This document shows, piece by piece, positions 40,612 through 49,919 of a stretch of DNA of 64,000 bases. The position numbers were made by a program, and so were the translations under genes. The notes beneath the pieces were generated by a model. It had not been told where the DNA came from and ran no database searches. It worked only from the letters and a program-made list of their open reading frames with translations. The stretch's first letter is position 1. Each line of letters starts with the position of its first letter. This DNA comes from Methylococcus mesophilus (GTDB lineage Bacteria > Pseudomonadota > Gammaproteobacteria > Methylococcales > Methylococcaceae), in NCBI RefSeq assembly GCF_026247885.1, contig NZ_CP110921.1, positions 2,227,001-2,291,000 on the forward strand, written 5' to 3'.

Positions 40612-41964
40612 ATGAACCACACCCCTGCGAAAGCCCTGCGAAACCATCCCACGGTAAGACGCCTGCTGGACAAGCCTCCGGCACAGGCGAAGGACACACC
40701 GGCGCTCGAGGCCGCCTGGCTCGGCAAGATTGCCCTGGAGGCGGGCGCCGAGGATGTCGGCTTCGTCGGCATGGAGCGGGCCGAACTAGCGCCGCAGCGA
40801 GAGGACATCCTGCGGGCCTTTCCCTTTGCGAAAACCTTGCTGAGTTTCGTCTGCCGCATGAACCGCGAAAATATCCGGGCGCCGAGCCGTTCCGTCGCCA
40901 ATCTCGAATTCCACCAGTCGGCGGATGCGGTCAACGAGACTGGCAGGCGGATCGTCCGGACATTGGAGCGGCATGGCGTCCGCGCCGCCAACACCGCCGT
41001 CGGATTCCCCATGGAAGCGGACCGGTGGCCGGCCAAGATGTGGGTGATCTCCCACAAGCCAGTGGCCGAAGCCGCTGGGCTGGGCCGGATGGGCTTGCAC
41101 CGGAACGTCATTCATCCCGTTTTCGGCAGCTTCATCCTGCTCGGCACGGTGGTCCTGGATGCCACGGTCGACCATGAATCCCGCCCCATCGACTACAATC
41201 CCTGTCTGGAGTGCAAACTTTGCGTCGGCGCCTGCCCGACGGGAGCAATCGGGGCGGACGGCCATTTCGATTTTTCCGCCTGTTACACCCACAACTACCG
41301 GGAATTCATGGGAGGCTTCGCCGACTGGGCCGAAACGGTCGCCGCCAGCACAAGCGCATCGGGTTACCGGAAGAAGGTCGCCGATGCCGAATCGGTATCG
41401 CTGTGGCAGAGCCTCTCGTTCGGGGCGAACTACAAGGCTGCCTATTGCCTGTCGGTGTGCCCGGCGGGGGAAGACGTGATCCGGCCGTTTCTGGAGGATC
41501 GGAAACGCTTCATCGCCGACGTGATGCGCCCGCTGCAGGACAAATCCGAAACGGTGTACGTGATCGCCGGCTCCGACGCGGAGGATCACGTCCGCCGCCG
41601 GTTTCCGCATAAATCCGCCAGACGGGTGCGAAACACGCTCCGGCCCACGTCGATACGGACCTTCCTGAGCGGACTGCCGCTGGTGTTTCAGCCGGGCCGG
41701 GCCAAGGGCCTCCGCGCGACCTACCATTTCAGGTTCACCGGGGAGGAAACCCTCAACGCCACCGTCGTGATCCACGACAGGACCCTCGAGGTCCGGGAGG
41801 GCCTCCATGGCCAGCCCGATTTCCGGCTCACGGCCGACGGCAAGACCTGGCTCGGCTTCCTGGCGGGAGAAATCAACCTGGTCGGGGCACTGCTGCGCCG
41901 CAAAATACGGTTCAGGGGCGCTCCGAAGCTGCTTCAGGCGTTCGGTCGGTGTTTTCCCACTTGA
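40612..41964 (+). CDS. QueG-like ferredoxin protein fused to an SCP2 sterol-carrier domain
   Basis: This is a 450-residue protein. Residues about 35-190 resemble the N-terminal domain of epoxyqueuosine reductase-like enzymes (GLGRMGLHRNVIHPVFGSF). A bis-[4Fe-4S] ferredoxin part has CLECKLCVGACP (Cys198, 201, 204, 208) and a second cluster segment CLSVCP (Cys279, 283). Residues about 345-450 match an SCP2 lipid-binding domain (TYHFRFTGEETLNATVVI, PDFRLTADGKTWLGFLAGE). The electron-transfer plus hydrophobic-pocket combination suggests redox chemistry on a lipid-like or sterol-like molecule, but the substrate is unknown. GGAGG precedes ATG 40612. It is probably under MarR control. Confidence 0.82.
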   Translation: MNHTPAKALRNHPTVRRLLDKPPAQAKDTPALEAAWLGKIALEAGAEDVGFVGMERAELAPQREDILRAFPFAKTLLSFVCRMNRENIRAPSRSVANLEFHQSADAVNETGRRIVRTLERHGVRAANTAVGFPMEADRWPAKMWVISHKPVAEAAGLGRMGLHRNVIHPVFGSFILLGTVVLDATVDHESRPIDYNPCLECKLCVGACPTGAIGADGHFDFSACYTHNYREFMGGFADWAETVAASTSASGYRKKVADAESVSLWQSLSFGANYKAAYCLSVCPAGEDVIRPFLEDRKRFIADVMRPLQDKSETVYVIAGSDAEDHVRRRFPHKSARRVRNTLRPTSIRTFLSGLPLVFQPGRAKGLRATYHFRFTGEETLNATVVIHDRTLEVREGLHGQPDFRLTADGKTWLGFLAGEINLVGALLRRKIRFRGAPKLLQAFGRCFPT

Positions 41965-42108
41965 TTTTCCCCTTGCCAGGAACAGGGAAAAAGCGTTATG
42001 AAATGCATCGCCTGCCTTGCGGATGACGCCGCCGCCCAATCTTCAGGACTTTACGCCCGCGGAAGCCCCTACCTCCTCGCCTCGGCCGCCCAGGCCAGGG
42101 AATCCTCC

Positions 42109-43227
42109 ATGACATACGACGCAAATCCGCGAAAACCGGCGGCTTTCGCCCTTATCGCTCTCCTCGCGATTCTGTCGACACTCGCGGCCTGCTCGGACAG
42201 CCGCGGAGGACCGGACCAGGCCCGGCCGGTCCTTACCTTTCGGGTCGCCGCAGATACCGGTTCCGCCGGCATGAGCTTCGCCGGCGAAATCAAGGCCCGC
42301 CACGAGACTGCCTTATCCTTCCGGGTCGCAGGAAAGCTGGCTTCCCGCCCGGTCGAACTGGGGGACAGGGTCCGGAAAGGCCAGTTGCTGGCTAGTCTCG
42401 ACGCCGCCGACTACAAGTTGGCCGTGCAAACCGCCAAGGCCCAGTTGACCTCCTCCCGGGCGGAGCTGGAATTCGCCCGTGAAGACCTTCAGCGATACCG
42501 CGAACTCCTGGACCAGCGCGTCGTCAGCCCCCCCGAATTCGATCGCCGCCGCACGGCTTTCACGGCCGCGAAGGAGCGCGTAGCTGCGCTCGAAGCGCAG
42601 TTCGGCCAGGCAGTCAACCAGGCGGACTACACCGAGCTGCGCTCCGACCGGGACGGGGTGGTGACGGCAGTCGGGGCGGAAGCCGGCCAGGTAGTCGCCC
42701 CCGGCCAGCCGGTGCTCACCCTGGCCCGGCTCGACGAACAGGAGGTCAGCGTCGACATTCCCGAGCATCGCGTCGGCCGGGTCCATCCGGGCCAGGAGGC
42801 GGCGGTGACGCTTTGGGCCGACGGGCGGACGCTCAGGGCGCGCATTCGCGAGGTCGCCGCGGCGGCCGACCCCGCCAGCCGGACCTACCGGGTCCGGGCG
42901 ACCCTGCTCGAAGGCCGGGACACCGCCCGCCTCGGCATGACAGCGACCCTCTGGATGGACGCAGCCGGGCCGGAGGGAGCGGCGATCCCGCTCTCGGCCG
43001 TGTTCAGCTCCCAGCAGCAGCCCGATCCCCCGCGGGTGTGGCTGGTGGACGAGGCGCAGCTCACGGTCAGATCGGTGCCCGTCCGGCTGAGTGGAGTTTT
43101 GAGCGCGGAACGCATCGCCGTCGAAGGACTGGTGCCCGGTCAGCTCGTGGTGAGTGCCGGCGTGCAGCGCCTCGCCGAAGGCCAGAAAGTGCGCATCCTT
43201 CCCGATCCGGCCGGCCGCCGGCTATGA
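42109..43227 (+). CDS. RND efflux periplasmic adaptor (membrane fusion) lipoprotein
   Basis: This 372-residue protein has a lipoprotein signal (LLAILSTLAACSDS, lipidated Cys near residue 27). The adaptor fold includes a barrel-sandwich/lipoyl half (SFRVAGKLASRPVELGDRVRKGQLLASLD), an alpha-hairpin (residues about 105-160) and the return lipoyl half LRSDRDGVVTAVGAEAGQVV. The C-terminal beta-barrel domain ends GQKVRILP. It links the inner-membrane pump to the outer-membrane channel. Its stop overlaps the pump ATG (ATGA). The chosen ATG gives a normal signal peptide; the frame extends upstream without a leader. Confidence 0.93.
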   Translation: MTYDANPRKPAAFALIALLAILSTLAACSDSRGGPDQARPVLTFRVAADTGSAGMSFAGEIKARHETALSFRVAGKLASRPVELGDRVRKGQLLASLDAADYKLAVQTAKAQLTSSRAELEFAREDLQRYRELLDQRVVSPPEFDRRRTAFTAAKERVAALEAQFGQAVNQADYTELRSDRDGVVTAVGAEAGQVVAPGQPVLTLARLDEQEVSVDIPEHRVGRVHPGQEAAVTLWADGRTLRARIREVAAAADPASRTYRVRATLLEGRDTARLGMTATLWMDAAGPEGAAIPLSAVFSSQQQPDPPRVWLVDEAQLTVRSVPVRLSGVLSAERIAVEGLVPGQLVVSAGVQRLAEGQKVRILPDPAGRRL

Positions 43228-46200
43228 AAGGATTCAACCTGAGCCAATGGGCGCTGGAACACCGCGCCTTTACCGGCTTCCTCATGGCTCTCATCCTGCT
43301 GGGCGGACTTTTCGCCTACTTCCGTCTGGAACAGCGGGAAGATCCGGAATTCACCTTCCGCCTGATGGTGGTGAAGACGCTGTATCCGGGCGCGACGGCG
43401 CGCGAGGTGGAGCAGCAGCTCACCGACCGCCTGGAAAAAAAGCTTCAGGAACTCCCGGACCTCGACCACCTGCGCAGCTATTCCAAGCCGGGAGAATCGC
43501 TGATTTTCGTGGTGCCCCGCGAGGAGACCTCGCCGGAAGAGGTCGCCGACATCTGGTACCAAGTCCGCAAGAAGATCGGCGACATCCGGATGACGCTGCC
43601 GCAGGGCGTCATCGGCCCCTTCTTCAACGACGAATTCGGCGATACCTACAGCCTCGTGTACGCCTTCTCCGGCGAAGGCTTCGATTACGCCCGGCTCAAA
43701 GATCAGGTCGACGCCGCCCGCCAGCAGCTACTGCGGGTCAAGGACGTGGAAAAGGCCGATCTCATCGGTGCCCAGGACGAAAAGATCTACATCGAATTTT
43801 CCGACAAGAAGATGGCCCGGCTGGGACTGGACGCCACGGAGGTCGCCGCCAACCTGCAGGCCCAGAACGCCATGACGCCCGCCGGAACGGTGTACACCCC
43901 CGCGGGCGATTGGCCGATCCGGCTCACCGGGGCCTTCGACTCGGCGGAACACGTGGCGAATCTGGCGGTGCGCGTCGGCGGCCGGACCTTCCGGGTCGGC
44001 GACTTCGCCGAAGTCCGGCGTGGCTACGTCGACCCGCCGGAATTCCGGATGCGTTTCAAGGGCAAGGACGCGATCGGACTGGGCATCGCCATGAACAGGA
44101 AGGGCGACGTGCTGGCGCTGGGGAAGGCTCTGGACGCCACGCTGAAGCGCATCGAAAGCGAGCTGCCGGTCGGCATCGAGGTGGAAAAGGTAGCCGACCA
44201 GGCACAGGTCGTCCGGCGCTCCATCGGCGAATTCAAGCGCACCTTCTTCGAAGCCCTGGCGGCGGTGCTCCTGGTCAGCTTCCTGAGCCTGGGGCTGCGG
44301 GCGGGCGCGGTCGTCGCGCTCACGGTGCCCCTGGTGCTGGCCGCCACCCTCCTCGGGATGCTGCTGACCGGCATCGCCCTGCACCGCATCTCGCTGGGCG
44401 CGCTGATCTTGGCACTCGGCCTGCTGGTGGACGATGCCATGATAGCCATCGAGATGATGGCCCGGAAGCTCGAGGAAGGCTGGGACCGGATGCGGGCCGC
44501 GACCTTCGCCTACAGCGCTACCGCCTTTCCGATGCTCACCGGGACCCTGATCACCATCGCCGGCTTCCTGCCGGTGGGCCTAGCCCGGTCACAGGCCGGC
44601 GAATACACGCAAGCGATCTTCCAGGTGGTGGGGCTCTCGCTGCTGCTATCCTGGTTCGGCGCGGTGATCTTCACGCCTTACCTGGGATTCATGGCGCTCG
44701 ATCCGAAAGGCGCCGGCACCGCCCACGAACTCTACGACACGCCTTTCTACAGCCGCCTGCGGGGATGGGTATCGGCCTGCGTCGAGCACCGCGGCAAGGT
44801 CATCCTGGCGACGGCCGCCCTGTTCGCCGTCGGCATCGCGGCCTTGAGTCGGGTGCCGGAACAGTTTTTCCCGCTATCGAACCGGCCGGAGGTCATGATC
44901 GACCTGTGGCTGCCCGAAGGAAGCAGTTTCGCCCAGACCGAAGCCGCGGCCAAGCGCATGGAGGCGGTTCTGGCCAATGACCCGGATGTGCTGAATTACG
45001 CCGCCTATATCGGCGGCGGCAGCCCGCGCTTTTTCCTGCTCGTCGTGCAGCAACTCGCCAATGCCAATCTGGCCGAATTCGTGGTGATGACGGGCGACAA
45101 CGGCGCCCGCGAGCGGGTGATGCGGCGAGTCCGCAAGGCACTGGCCGCGGATTTTCCGGAAGTACGCGGGCGTGCCATGCGCCTGAACGTCGGCCCGCCG
45201 ATGGACTATCCCGTGGTGTTCAGGGTGTTCGGCGAAGACCAGGCCGTCGTCCGCGGCATCGCCGACCGGGTGGCGGCGGTCATGCGCGCCAATCCCCATA
45301 CCGTGGACGTGAACGACGACTGGCACGAGCGCATCCCCTCGCTGCGGCTGGTGCTGGACCAGGACAAGGCAAGGACGCTGGGCGTCAGCACCGCATCTCT
45401 CGCACGGGCCCTGCAGGCTTACTACAGCGGCGTGACGGTGGGACAGTTCCGAGAAGACGACAAGCTCATCGATATCGTCTGGCGCGCCCAGACCCGTTTG
45501 CGGACTGACGCCAGCGGCCTGCCTGACCTCGCCGTGCCTGCCGGCAGCGGCAACCCGGTGCCGCTGTCCCAACTGGTGCGGTTCGAAACCGTATTCGAGG
45601 ACGGCGTGCGCTGGCGCCGCAACCGCTTCCCGGCAATCTCGGTGCGCGCCGACGTGGCCGACGGCATGCTGGCACCCGACGTGGCGGCGGAGATCGAGCC
45701 GGCCCTCAAACCCATCCTCGACGAACTGCCGCCCGGCTATTTCGTCGAAACCGGCGCCGCCAGGGAGGACGCCTGGATCGCCCAGAAGTCGATCCTGATC
45801 TGGATTCCGCTGGTGCTCGTCGTCACCCTGCTGCTGCTGATGCTGCAATTGCAGAACCTGTCCCGCACCTTCTTGGTGTTCGTCACTGCACCCCTGGGCG
45901 TGATCGGAGCCGCCTTCGCCCTGCTGCTGTTCCGGGCGCCGTTCGGTTTCGTGGCGCTGCTCGGCATCATCGCCCTGGCCGGCATGATCATGCGCAACTC
46001 GGTGATCCTGGTGGACCAGATCGAGCAGGACGAAAAGGCCGGCCTCGACACCCGCCGCGCCATCGTCGAGTCCACGGTCCGCCGCTTCCGGCCGATCATG
46101 CTCACGGCGGCGGCCGCGATCCTCGCCATGATCCCGCTGTCCACCAACGACTTCTTCGCCCCGCAGGCGATCGCCATCATGGGCGGACTCACCGTGGCTA

Positions 46201-46286
46201 CCCTGCTCACGGTGTTCTTCCTGCCGGCGCTTTATGCCGCCTGGTTCAGGGTCGGCCGCCGACCCCGGCGCGAGGGGGCCGGATGA
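43224..46286 (+). CDS. RND efflux pump inner-membrane transporter (AcrB/MexF superfamily)
   Basis: This 1020-residue protein has twelve predicted membrane helices and two large periplasmic loops, the AcrB architecture. The TM4 proton-relay acids are present as GLLVDDAMIAIEMM. The TM10-12 block includes LIIALAGMIMRNSVILVDQIEQD-type sequence near the C-terminus (LGIIALAGMIMRNSVILVDQ). The N-terminus MKGFNLSQWALEHRAFTGFL is typical of the hydrophobe/amphiphile exporters rather than metal pumps. The substrate is unknown. It is co-translated with the adaptor upstream and the channel downstream. Confidence 0.95.
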   Translation: MKGFNLSQWALEHRAFTGFLMALILLGGLFAYFRLEQREDPEFTFRLMVVKTLYPGATAREVEQQLTDRLEKKLQELPDLDHLRSYSKPGESLIFVVPREETSPEEVADIWYQVRKKIGDIRMTLPQGVIGPFFNDEFGDTYSLVYAFSGEGFDYARLKDQVDAARQQLLRVKDVEKADLIGAQDEKIYIEFSDKKMARLGLDATEVAANLQAQNAMTPAGTVYTPAGDWPIRLTGAFDSAEHVANLAVRVGGRTFRVGDFAEVRRGYVDPPEFRMRFKGKDAIGLGIAMNRKGDVLALGKALDATLKRIESELPVGIEVEKVADQAQVVRRSIGEFKRTFFEALAAVLLVSFLSLGLRAGAVVALTVPLVLAATLLGMLLTGIALHRISLGALILALGLLVDDAMIAIEMMARKLEEGWDRMRAATFAYSATAFPMLTGTLITIAGFLPVGLARSQAGEYTQAIFQVVGLSLLLSWFGAVIFTPYLGFMALDPKGAGTAHELYDTPFYSRLRGWVSACVEHRGKVILATAALFAVGIAALSRVPEQFFPLSNRPEVMIDLWLPEGSSFAQTEAAAKRMEAVLANDPDVLNYAAYIGGGSPRFFLLVVQQLANANLAEFVVMTGDNGARERVMRRVRKALAADFPEVRGRAMRLNVGPPMDYPVVFRVFGEDQAVVRGIADRVAAVMRANPHTVDVNDDWHERIPSLRLVLDQDKARTLGVSTASLARALQAYYSGVTVGQFREDDKLIDIVWRAQTRLRTDASGLPDLAVPAGSGNPVPLSQLVRFETVFEDGVRWRRNRFPAISVRADVADGMLAPDVAAEIEPALKPILDELPPGYFVETGAAREDAWIAQKSILIWIPLVLVVTLLLLMLQLQNLSRTFLVFVTAPLGVIGAAFALLLFRAPFGFVALLGIIALAGMIMRNSVILVDQIEQDEKAGLDTRRAIVESTVRRFRPIMLTAAAAILAMIPLSTNDFFAPQAIAIMGGLTVATLLTVFFLPALYAAWFRVGRRPRREGAG

Positions 46287-46354
46287 CAAATTCTTCGGGA
46301 GCGAATTTGGACAGCCGGAGGCTGCCAGAAGGGGGCGCGCCAAGGCGGGCGCGC

Positions 46355-47806
46355 ATGAAACCGCTCCAGACGGCGCTGGCCGGCGCGCTGGCCGCAAGCC
46401 TCCTGTCCGCCTGCACGCCGACGCGGATCGATCCCCCGGCGCCACTGGCTTCTCCCGCGGACTGGAACCATGCCCCTGCGGCACAGCCGGCATCCGATCC
46501 GGCGGCGCTGAAACGCTGGTGGAAAGGTTTCAACGACCCGACGCTGAACGCCCTGATCAAGCACGCGCTCGCCGCCAACCAGGACCTCCGGATCGCCCAG
46601 GCGCGGGTGCGGGAGGCCGCGGCCATGGTGGTCGTCGCCGAATCCGCGCTGTATCCCAGCGTCGACTTCTTCACTTCCGGCGGACGCGAAAAGAGGATCG
46701 ACCGTATCATCGCCGTCCCCGGCTCCCAGGGATATCAGCTGATCACCCCCACGGCCGACATGGTCACCGGCGGCCTCGCCGCACGCTGGGAGCTGGACCT
46801 GTTCGGCCAGCGCCACCTGGAAGCCGAGGCAGCGGCAGCGCAGGCGCTTAGCGCGCAGGAAGCCCTGCATGCCGCCCAGGTCGGGCTGCTGGCCCAGGTG
46901 GCGACGAACTACCTGGAACTGCGCGGAGTGCAGCGGCAGACGGCGGTATTCGAGGACAATCTCGCAGTGCAGCACGACCGGCTTAAGGCTTTGAAGGCGT
47001 TCTACCGCGCCGGCCTCGCGAACGAAACCGCCGTCGCCGGCCAGGAAGCGCTAGTGCAAAGCGCGGAGGCGGCACTGCCGGCGCTGAAGGAAACCTCTGT
47101 CCGTTTGATTCACCGTCTGGGGGTCCTGACCGGCCAGCCGCCGCAAGCACTGCAAGCCAGGTTGACCGAAACCCGCCCGCTACCGGACTCGGCGCCCGCC
47201 ATTCCCAAACTGCTGCCGTCGAGTCTGCTCGCGCAGCGGCCCGACCTCCGCCAGACGCAGGCCGAAGTCCTCGCCGCGGCGGCCGGCCTGGGCGCGGCCC
47301 GCGCCGACCTGCTGCCGAAACTCGTGCTGTCGGCCAGCGGAGGCTTCGGCGCGCTGGCAGTCGGCGGCTTTCCCAGCCTGGCCGAAAGCGTCTATGCCTT
47401 AGGGTCCGGACTCACCGCACCGGTGTTCAATGCCGGGCGCATCCGCTCGCAGATCGCCGCCGCCGATGCCAGGCTCGACCAGGTCGCCGCGAATTACGAA
47501 AAGACCTTCCTGCTCGCACTGGAGGACGTGGAAAACGCCTTCGTCGCGCACCGCACGGCGAACCAGCGCTACAACAGGCTGGCGGAAGCGGAAGCGGCGG
47601 CGGAACATGCCCGGCATTCGACCGAAGCGCTGTATCAACGGGGAGCGGCAGATTACATTTCAGTGCTGGACGCGAAAGCTTCGAAGCTATCGGTCCTGGA
47701 TGAAAACATCAAGGCTCGGACCTCCGCGCTGGTTGCGCTGGTGTCCTTATACCGGGCGTTCGGCGGGGGATGGCTGGAGGAACCGGCTGCCGCCAAAACG
47801 GACTGA
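46355..47806 (+). CDS. NodT-family outer-membrane efflux lipoprotein
   Basis: This protein of about 483 residues has a lipoprotein signal MKPLQTALAGALAASLLSAC. The OEP repeat structure of TolC-type channels follows: WWKGFNDPTLNALIKHALAANQDLRIAQARVREA early, and LLAQRPDLRQTQAEVLAAAAGLGAARADLLP in the second half. A trimer would form the outer-membrane tunnel of the RND complex. An ATG at 46283 overlaps the pump stop and would add 24 residues before the signal. The later ATG was chosen because it places the signal at the N-terminus. Confidence 0.93.
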   Translation: MKPLQTALAGALAASLLSACTPTRIDPPAPLASPADWNHAPAAQPASDPAALKRWWKGFNDPTLNALIKHALAANQDLRIAQARVREAAAMVVVAESALYPSVDFFTSGGREKRIDRIIAVPGSQGYQLITPTADMVTGGLAARWELDLFGQRHLEAEAAAAQALSAQEALHAAQVGLLAQVATNYLELRGVQRQTAVFEDNLAVQHDRLKALKAFYRAGLANETAVAGQEALVQSAEAALPALKETSVRLIHRLGVLTGQPPQALQARLTETRPLPDSAPAIPKLLPSSLLAQRPDLRQTQAEVLAAAAGLGAARADLLPKLVLSASGGFGALAVGGFPSLAESVYALGSGLTAPVFNAGRIRSQIAAADARLDQVAANYEKTFLLALEDVENAFVAHRTANQRYNRLAEAEAAAEHARHSTEALYQRGAADYISVLDAKASKLSVLDENIKARTSALVALVSLYRAFGGGWLEEPAAAKTD

Positions 47807-47864
47807 CGGGAGCCCAAAGATCTACTTCTCGGGGACTCTCCCCTTCGGCAACGGCGCGAAAATT

Positions 47865-48236
47865 TCATTCCCCCAGAGCCTCCAGCAATTTCGCTTCGCT
47901 CTTGATCGCATCGCCCCGTCCCCAGGCCGTCACGCCTTCCACGAACCAGCGCGGGTCGCCGGGATGCGGCAGGACCACGTCGAACTCCGCATAAAACGAG
48001 CCGTCGCCGTGGAATTTCATTTGTCCGATACTGTGGCCGCGGGCGTCGCGCCAATGGCCGCAAAGGGTTTCCTCGCCGCTGTAAGGGTCCTTGCTGGTCT
48101 CAAACTCGGCCTGATCGTAGACCGGGAGCCGCGAAAGCCCCTCGGGCGCGATCCCCAACTTCTCGATTTCGCCCCTCAGCCTGGCGCACACCGCTTCCCC
48201 CCGGCGCCTCGACTCGTCATCAATCGTCGTCATCAT
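47865..48236 (-). CDS. Conserved hypothetical protein downstream of rnfH
   Basis: This protein of about 123 residues is acidic and aromatic-rich with no recognised domain (GHWRDARGHSIGQMKFHGDGSFYAEFDVVLPHPGDPRWFVEGVTAWG split over strands, then KSEAKLLEALGE). The beta-rich middle suggests a compact globular fold. Its start codons (ATG ATG at 48236 and 48233) overlap the 3' end of rnfH, and no Shine-Dalgarno is visible, so it probably depends on translational coupling. Being last in the Rnf operon suggests a linked role, which is unproven. Confidence 0.65.
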   Translation of the reverse strand: MMTTIDDESRRRGEAVCARLRGEIEKLGIAPEGLSRLPVYDQAEFETSKDPYSGEETLCGHWRDARGHSIGQMKFHGDGSFYAEFDVVLPHPGDPRWFVEGVTAWGRGDAIKSEAKLLEALGE

Positions 48237-48507
48237 CGTCGTCGGATGCAATTTTGCGGCGCCGCACCGTCTTGGGATCGGCGGTGATCGCCCGGTAAAT
48301 CTCGATGCGGTCGCCTTCCTTCACCGGCGCATCCAGCTTGACCAGCTTGCCGAAGATGCCGACCTTCTGGACGCCCAGGTCGATTTCCGGAAACCGCTTC
48401 AGGATGCCCGAATGGCCGATCGCCTGCTCAACCGTGCTGTCATCGGGCACTTCCATGCGCAGCCAGAGCTGGCGATCGGAGTCCGCATAACATACGCCTA
48501 CGTTCAT
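48220..48507 (-). CDS. rnfH: RnfH family ubiquitin-like protein
   Basis: This 95-residue beta-grasp protein starts MNVGVCYADSDRQLWLRMEV and has the RnfH/UPF0125 signature GIFGKLVKLDAPVKEGDRIEIYR. It ends with RRRK and a run of seven Asp, an unusually acidic tail. RnfH often accompanies rnf operons but is not a membrane subunit. Its role is unclear, possibly in assembly. It lies 15 bases after the rnfE stop. Confidence 0.93.
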   Translation of the reverse strand: MNVGVCYADSDRQLWLRMEVPDDSTVEQAIGHSGILKRFPEIDLGVQKVGIFGKLVKLDAPVKEGDRIEIYRAITADPKTVRRRKIASDDDDDDD

Positions 48508-48522
48508 AACTCAGCCGCCCCT

Positions 48523-49209
48523 TCAAGTCTCAGCCAGAGTCTCGCCGATCGGGACCGGGCGGCTCCGGCGTTCCGCCAGCTTGCGGTCGATCATTTTCTT
48601 GCCCGCCAGGATGAAACCCAGCATCAGGAATCCGCCCGGCGGCAGGGCCATCAGCAGGAAGCCGCGGTAATCGTGTATCAGCACCGTTTCCAGCCAGGCG
48701 AAGGAGTCGCCCATCAGCAGGCGGGCGCTGGCGAACAAGGTGCCGGCGCCCAGCATTTCGCGGGTCGCGCCCAGCACTACCAGGGCCAGGGTGAAACCCA
48801 GCCCCATCATCAGTCCGTCCATCGCGGCATGGGCCACCGGGTTGCGGGAAGCATAAGCCTCCGCCCGGCCGAGAATGGCGCAATTGGTCACGATCAGCGG
48901 AATGAACAGCCCCAGCACCTTGTGCATCTCGTGCAGCCAGGCGTTCATCAACATGTCCACCAGGGTCACCACCATGGCAATCAGCACCACGAAGATGGGA
49001 ATGCGGATTTCCGGCGGGATCAGCGCCCGCACCCAGGAAACCAGCACATTGCAGACCACCATCACCGCAACCGTCGCCAAGCCCATCCCTAAGCCGTTGG
49101 TCGCCGTGCCGGTGACGGCCAGCAAGGGGCACAGGCCGATGCTCTGGCTGAAGACGATGTTGTTGTCCCACAAGCCGTCGCGGGTGATCTTGCGGAATTC
49201 CGGATTCAT
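48523..49209 (-). CDS. rnfE: Rnf electron transport complex subunit E
   Basis: This 228-residue membrane protein has about six helices and starts MNPEFRKITRDGLWDNNIVF. The conserved SIGLCPLLAVTGTATNGLGMG and LIVTNCAILGRAEAYASRN carry the cysteines shared with RnfA that hold an intramembrane [2Fe-2S] cluster. With RnfA it forms the electron-transfer core of the ion-pumping complex. The ATG overlaps rnfG by 4 bases. The 50-codon upstream extension is within rnfG and not used. Confidence 0.95.
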   Translation of the reverse strand: MNPEFRKITRDGLWDNNIVFSQSIGLCPLLAVTGTATNGLGMGLATVAVMVVCNVLVSWVRALIPPEIRIPIFVVLIAMVVTLVDMLMNAWLHEMHKVLGLFIPLIVTNCAILGRAEAYASRNPVAHAAMDGLMMGLGFTLALVVLGATREMLGAGTLFASARLLMGDSFAWLETVLIHDYRGFLLMALPPGGFLMLGFILAGKKMIDRKLAERRSRPVPIGETLAET

Positions 49210-49919
49210 TTTTGCCCTCCTATGACGGGAGAAACCAGTTCGTCCCGATGCCGCTGGAAGAATTGCAGGCCTTTCTGCACGCCCCGGACGACGGCCCGAG
49301 GGGTGATGGTGGCACCGGCGAATTGGTCGAAGTCGCCGCCGTCCTTTTTCACCTTCCAACGCTCGGGCGCGGTGTTGTCCAGCGAACGGCCGGTGAAAGC
49401 CAGAATCCAGTCCGATTTGGCGGTTTCGATCTTGTCGCCCAAGCCCGGCGTCTCGGCATGCGCCACGACCCGAACGCCGAGCACGGTACCGTCGGCCCGC
49501 AGCCCCATCACCAGGGCGATCGGCCCGGAATAGCCTCCGGTGGCGGACAGCTTGAACGCCACCGCGGTGACCTCGCCGCCTTTACGCGCCAAATAGACCG
49601 GTACCTCCCCCAAGCCGGATTCGCCGGTATCGGACACGCCGCGCACATCCTGCAGCAGATCGTTGTCGTGCAGTTCGGGCGGCAGCACTTGCTCCAACGT
49701 CGCCAGCATGTCTTCGGCCTGACGGCTTTCGATGGGCCCCGAAGTAACCAGATCGCCGAAACCGAGCAGCACGCTGGCGACCAGACCGGCGGCTGCCAGC
49801 AGATAGGTCTGGTAATCCAGGCGCTGGCGCAGGCTGTCCAGGTCGTCGAACTGGCGCCGGACCCACCGCCAGCGGGCGATGGCATAGGCGCGGAACTGCT
49901 CCGCCGTGATGCTGCTCAT
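49206..49919 (-). CDS. rnfG: Rnf electron transport complex subunit G
   Basis: This 237-residue protein has one N-terminal membrane helix (residues 40-58) and a periplasmic FMN-binding domain. GATITPRAVVRGV near residue 205 carries the Thr that covalently attaches FMN. PGLGDKIETAKSDWILAFTG is a second family block. It receives electrons from RnfB/E and passes them within the complex. It overlaps both rnfD and rnfE by 4 bases. Confidence 0.94.
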   Translation of the reverse strand: MSSITAEQFRAYAIARWRWVRRQFDDLDSLRQRLDYQTYLLAAAGLVASVLLGFGDLVTSGPIESRQAEDMLATLEQVLPPELHDNDLLQDVRGVSDTGESGLGEVPVYLARKGGEVTAVAFKLSATGGYSGPIALVMGLRADGTVLGVRVVAHAETPGLGDKIETAKSDWILAFTGRSLDNTAPERWKVKKDGGDFDQFAGATITPRAVVRGVQKGLQFFQRHRDELVSPVIGGQK

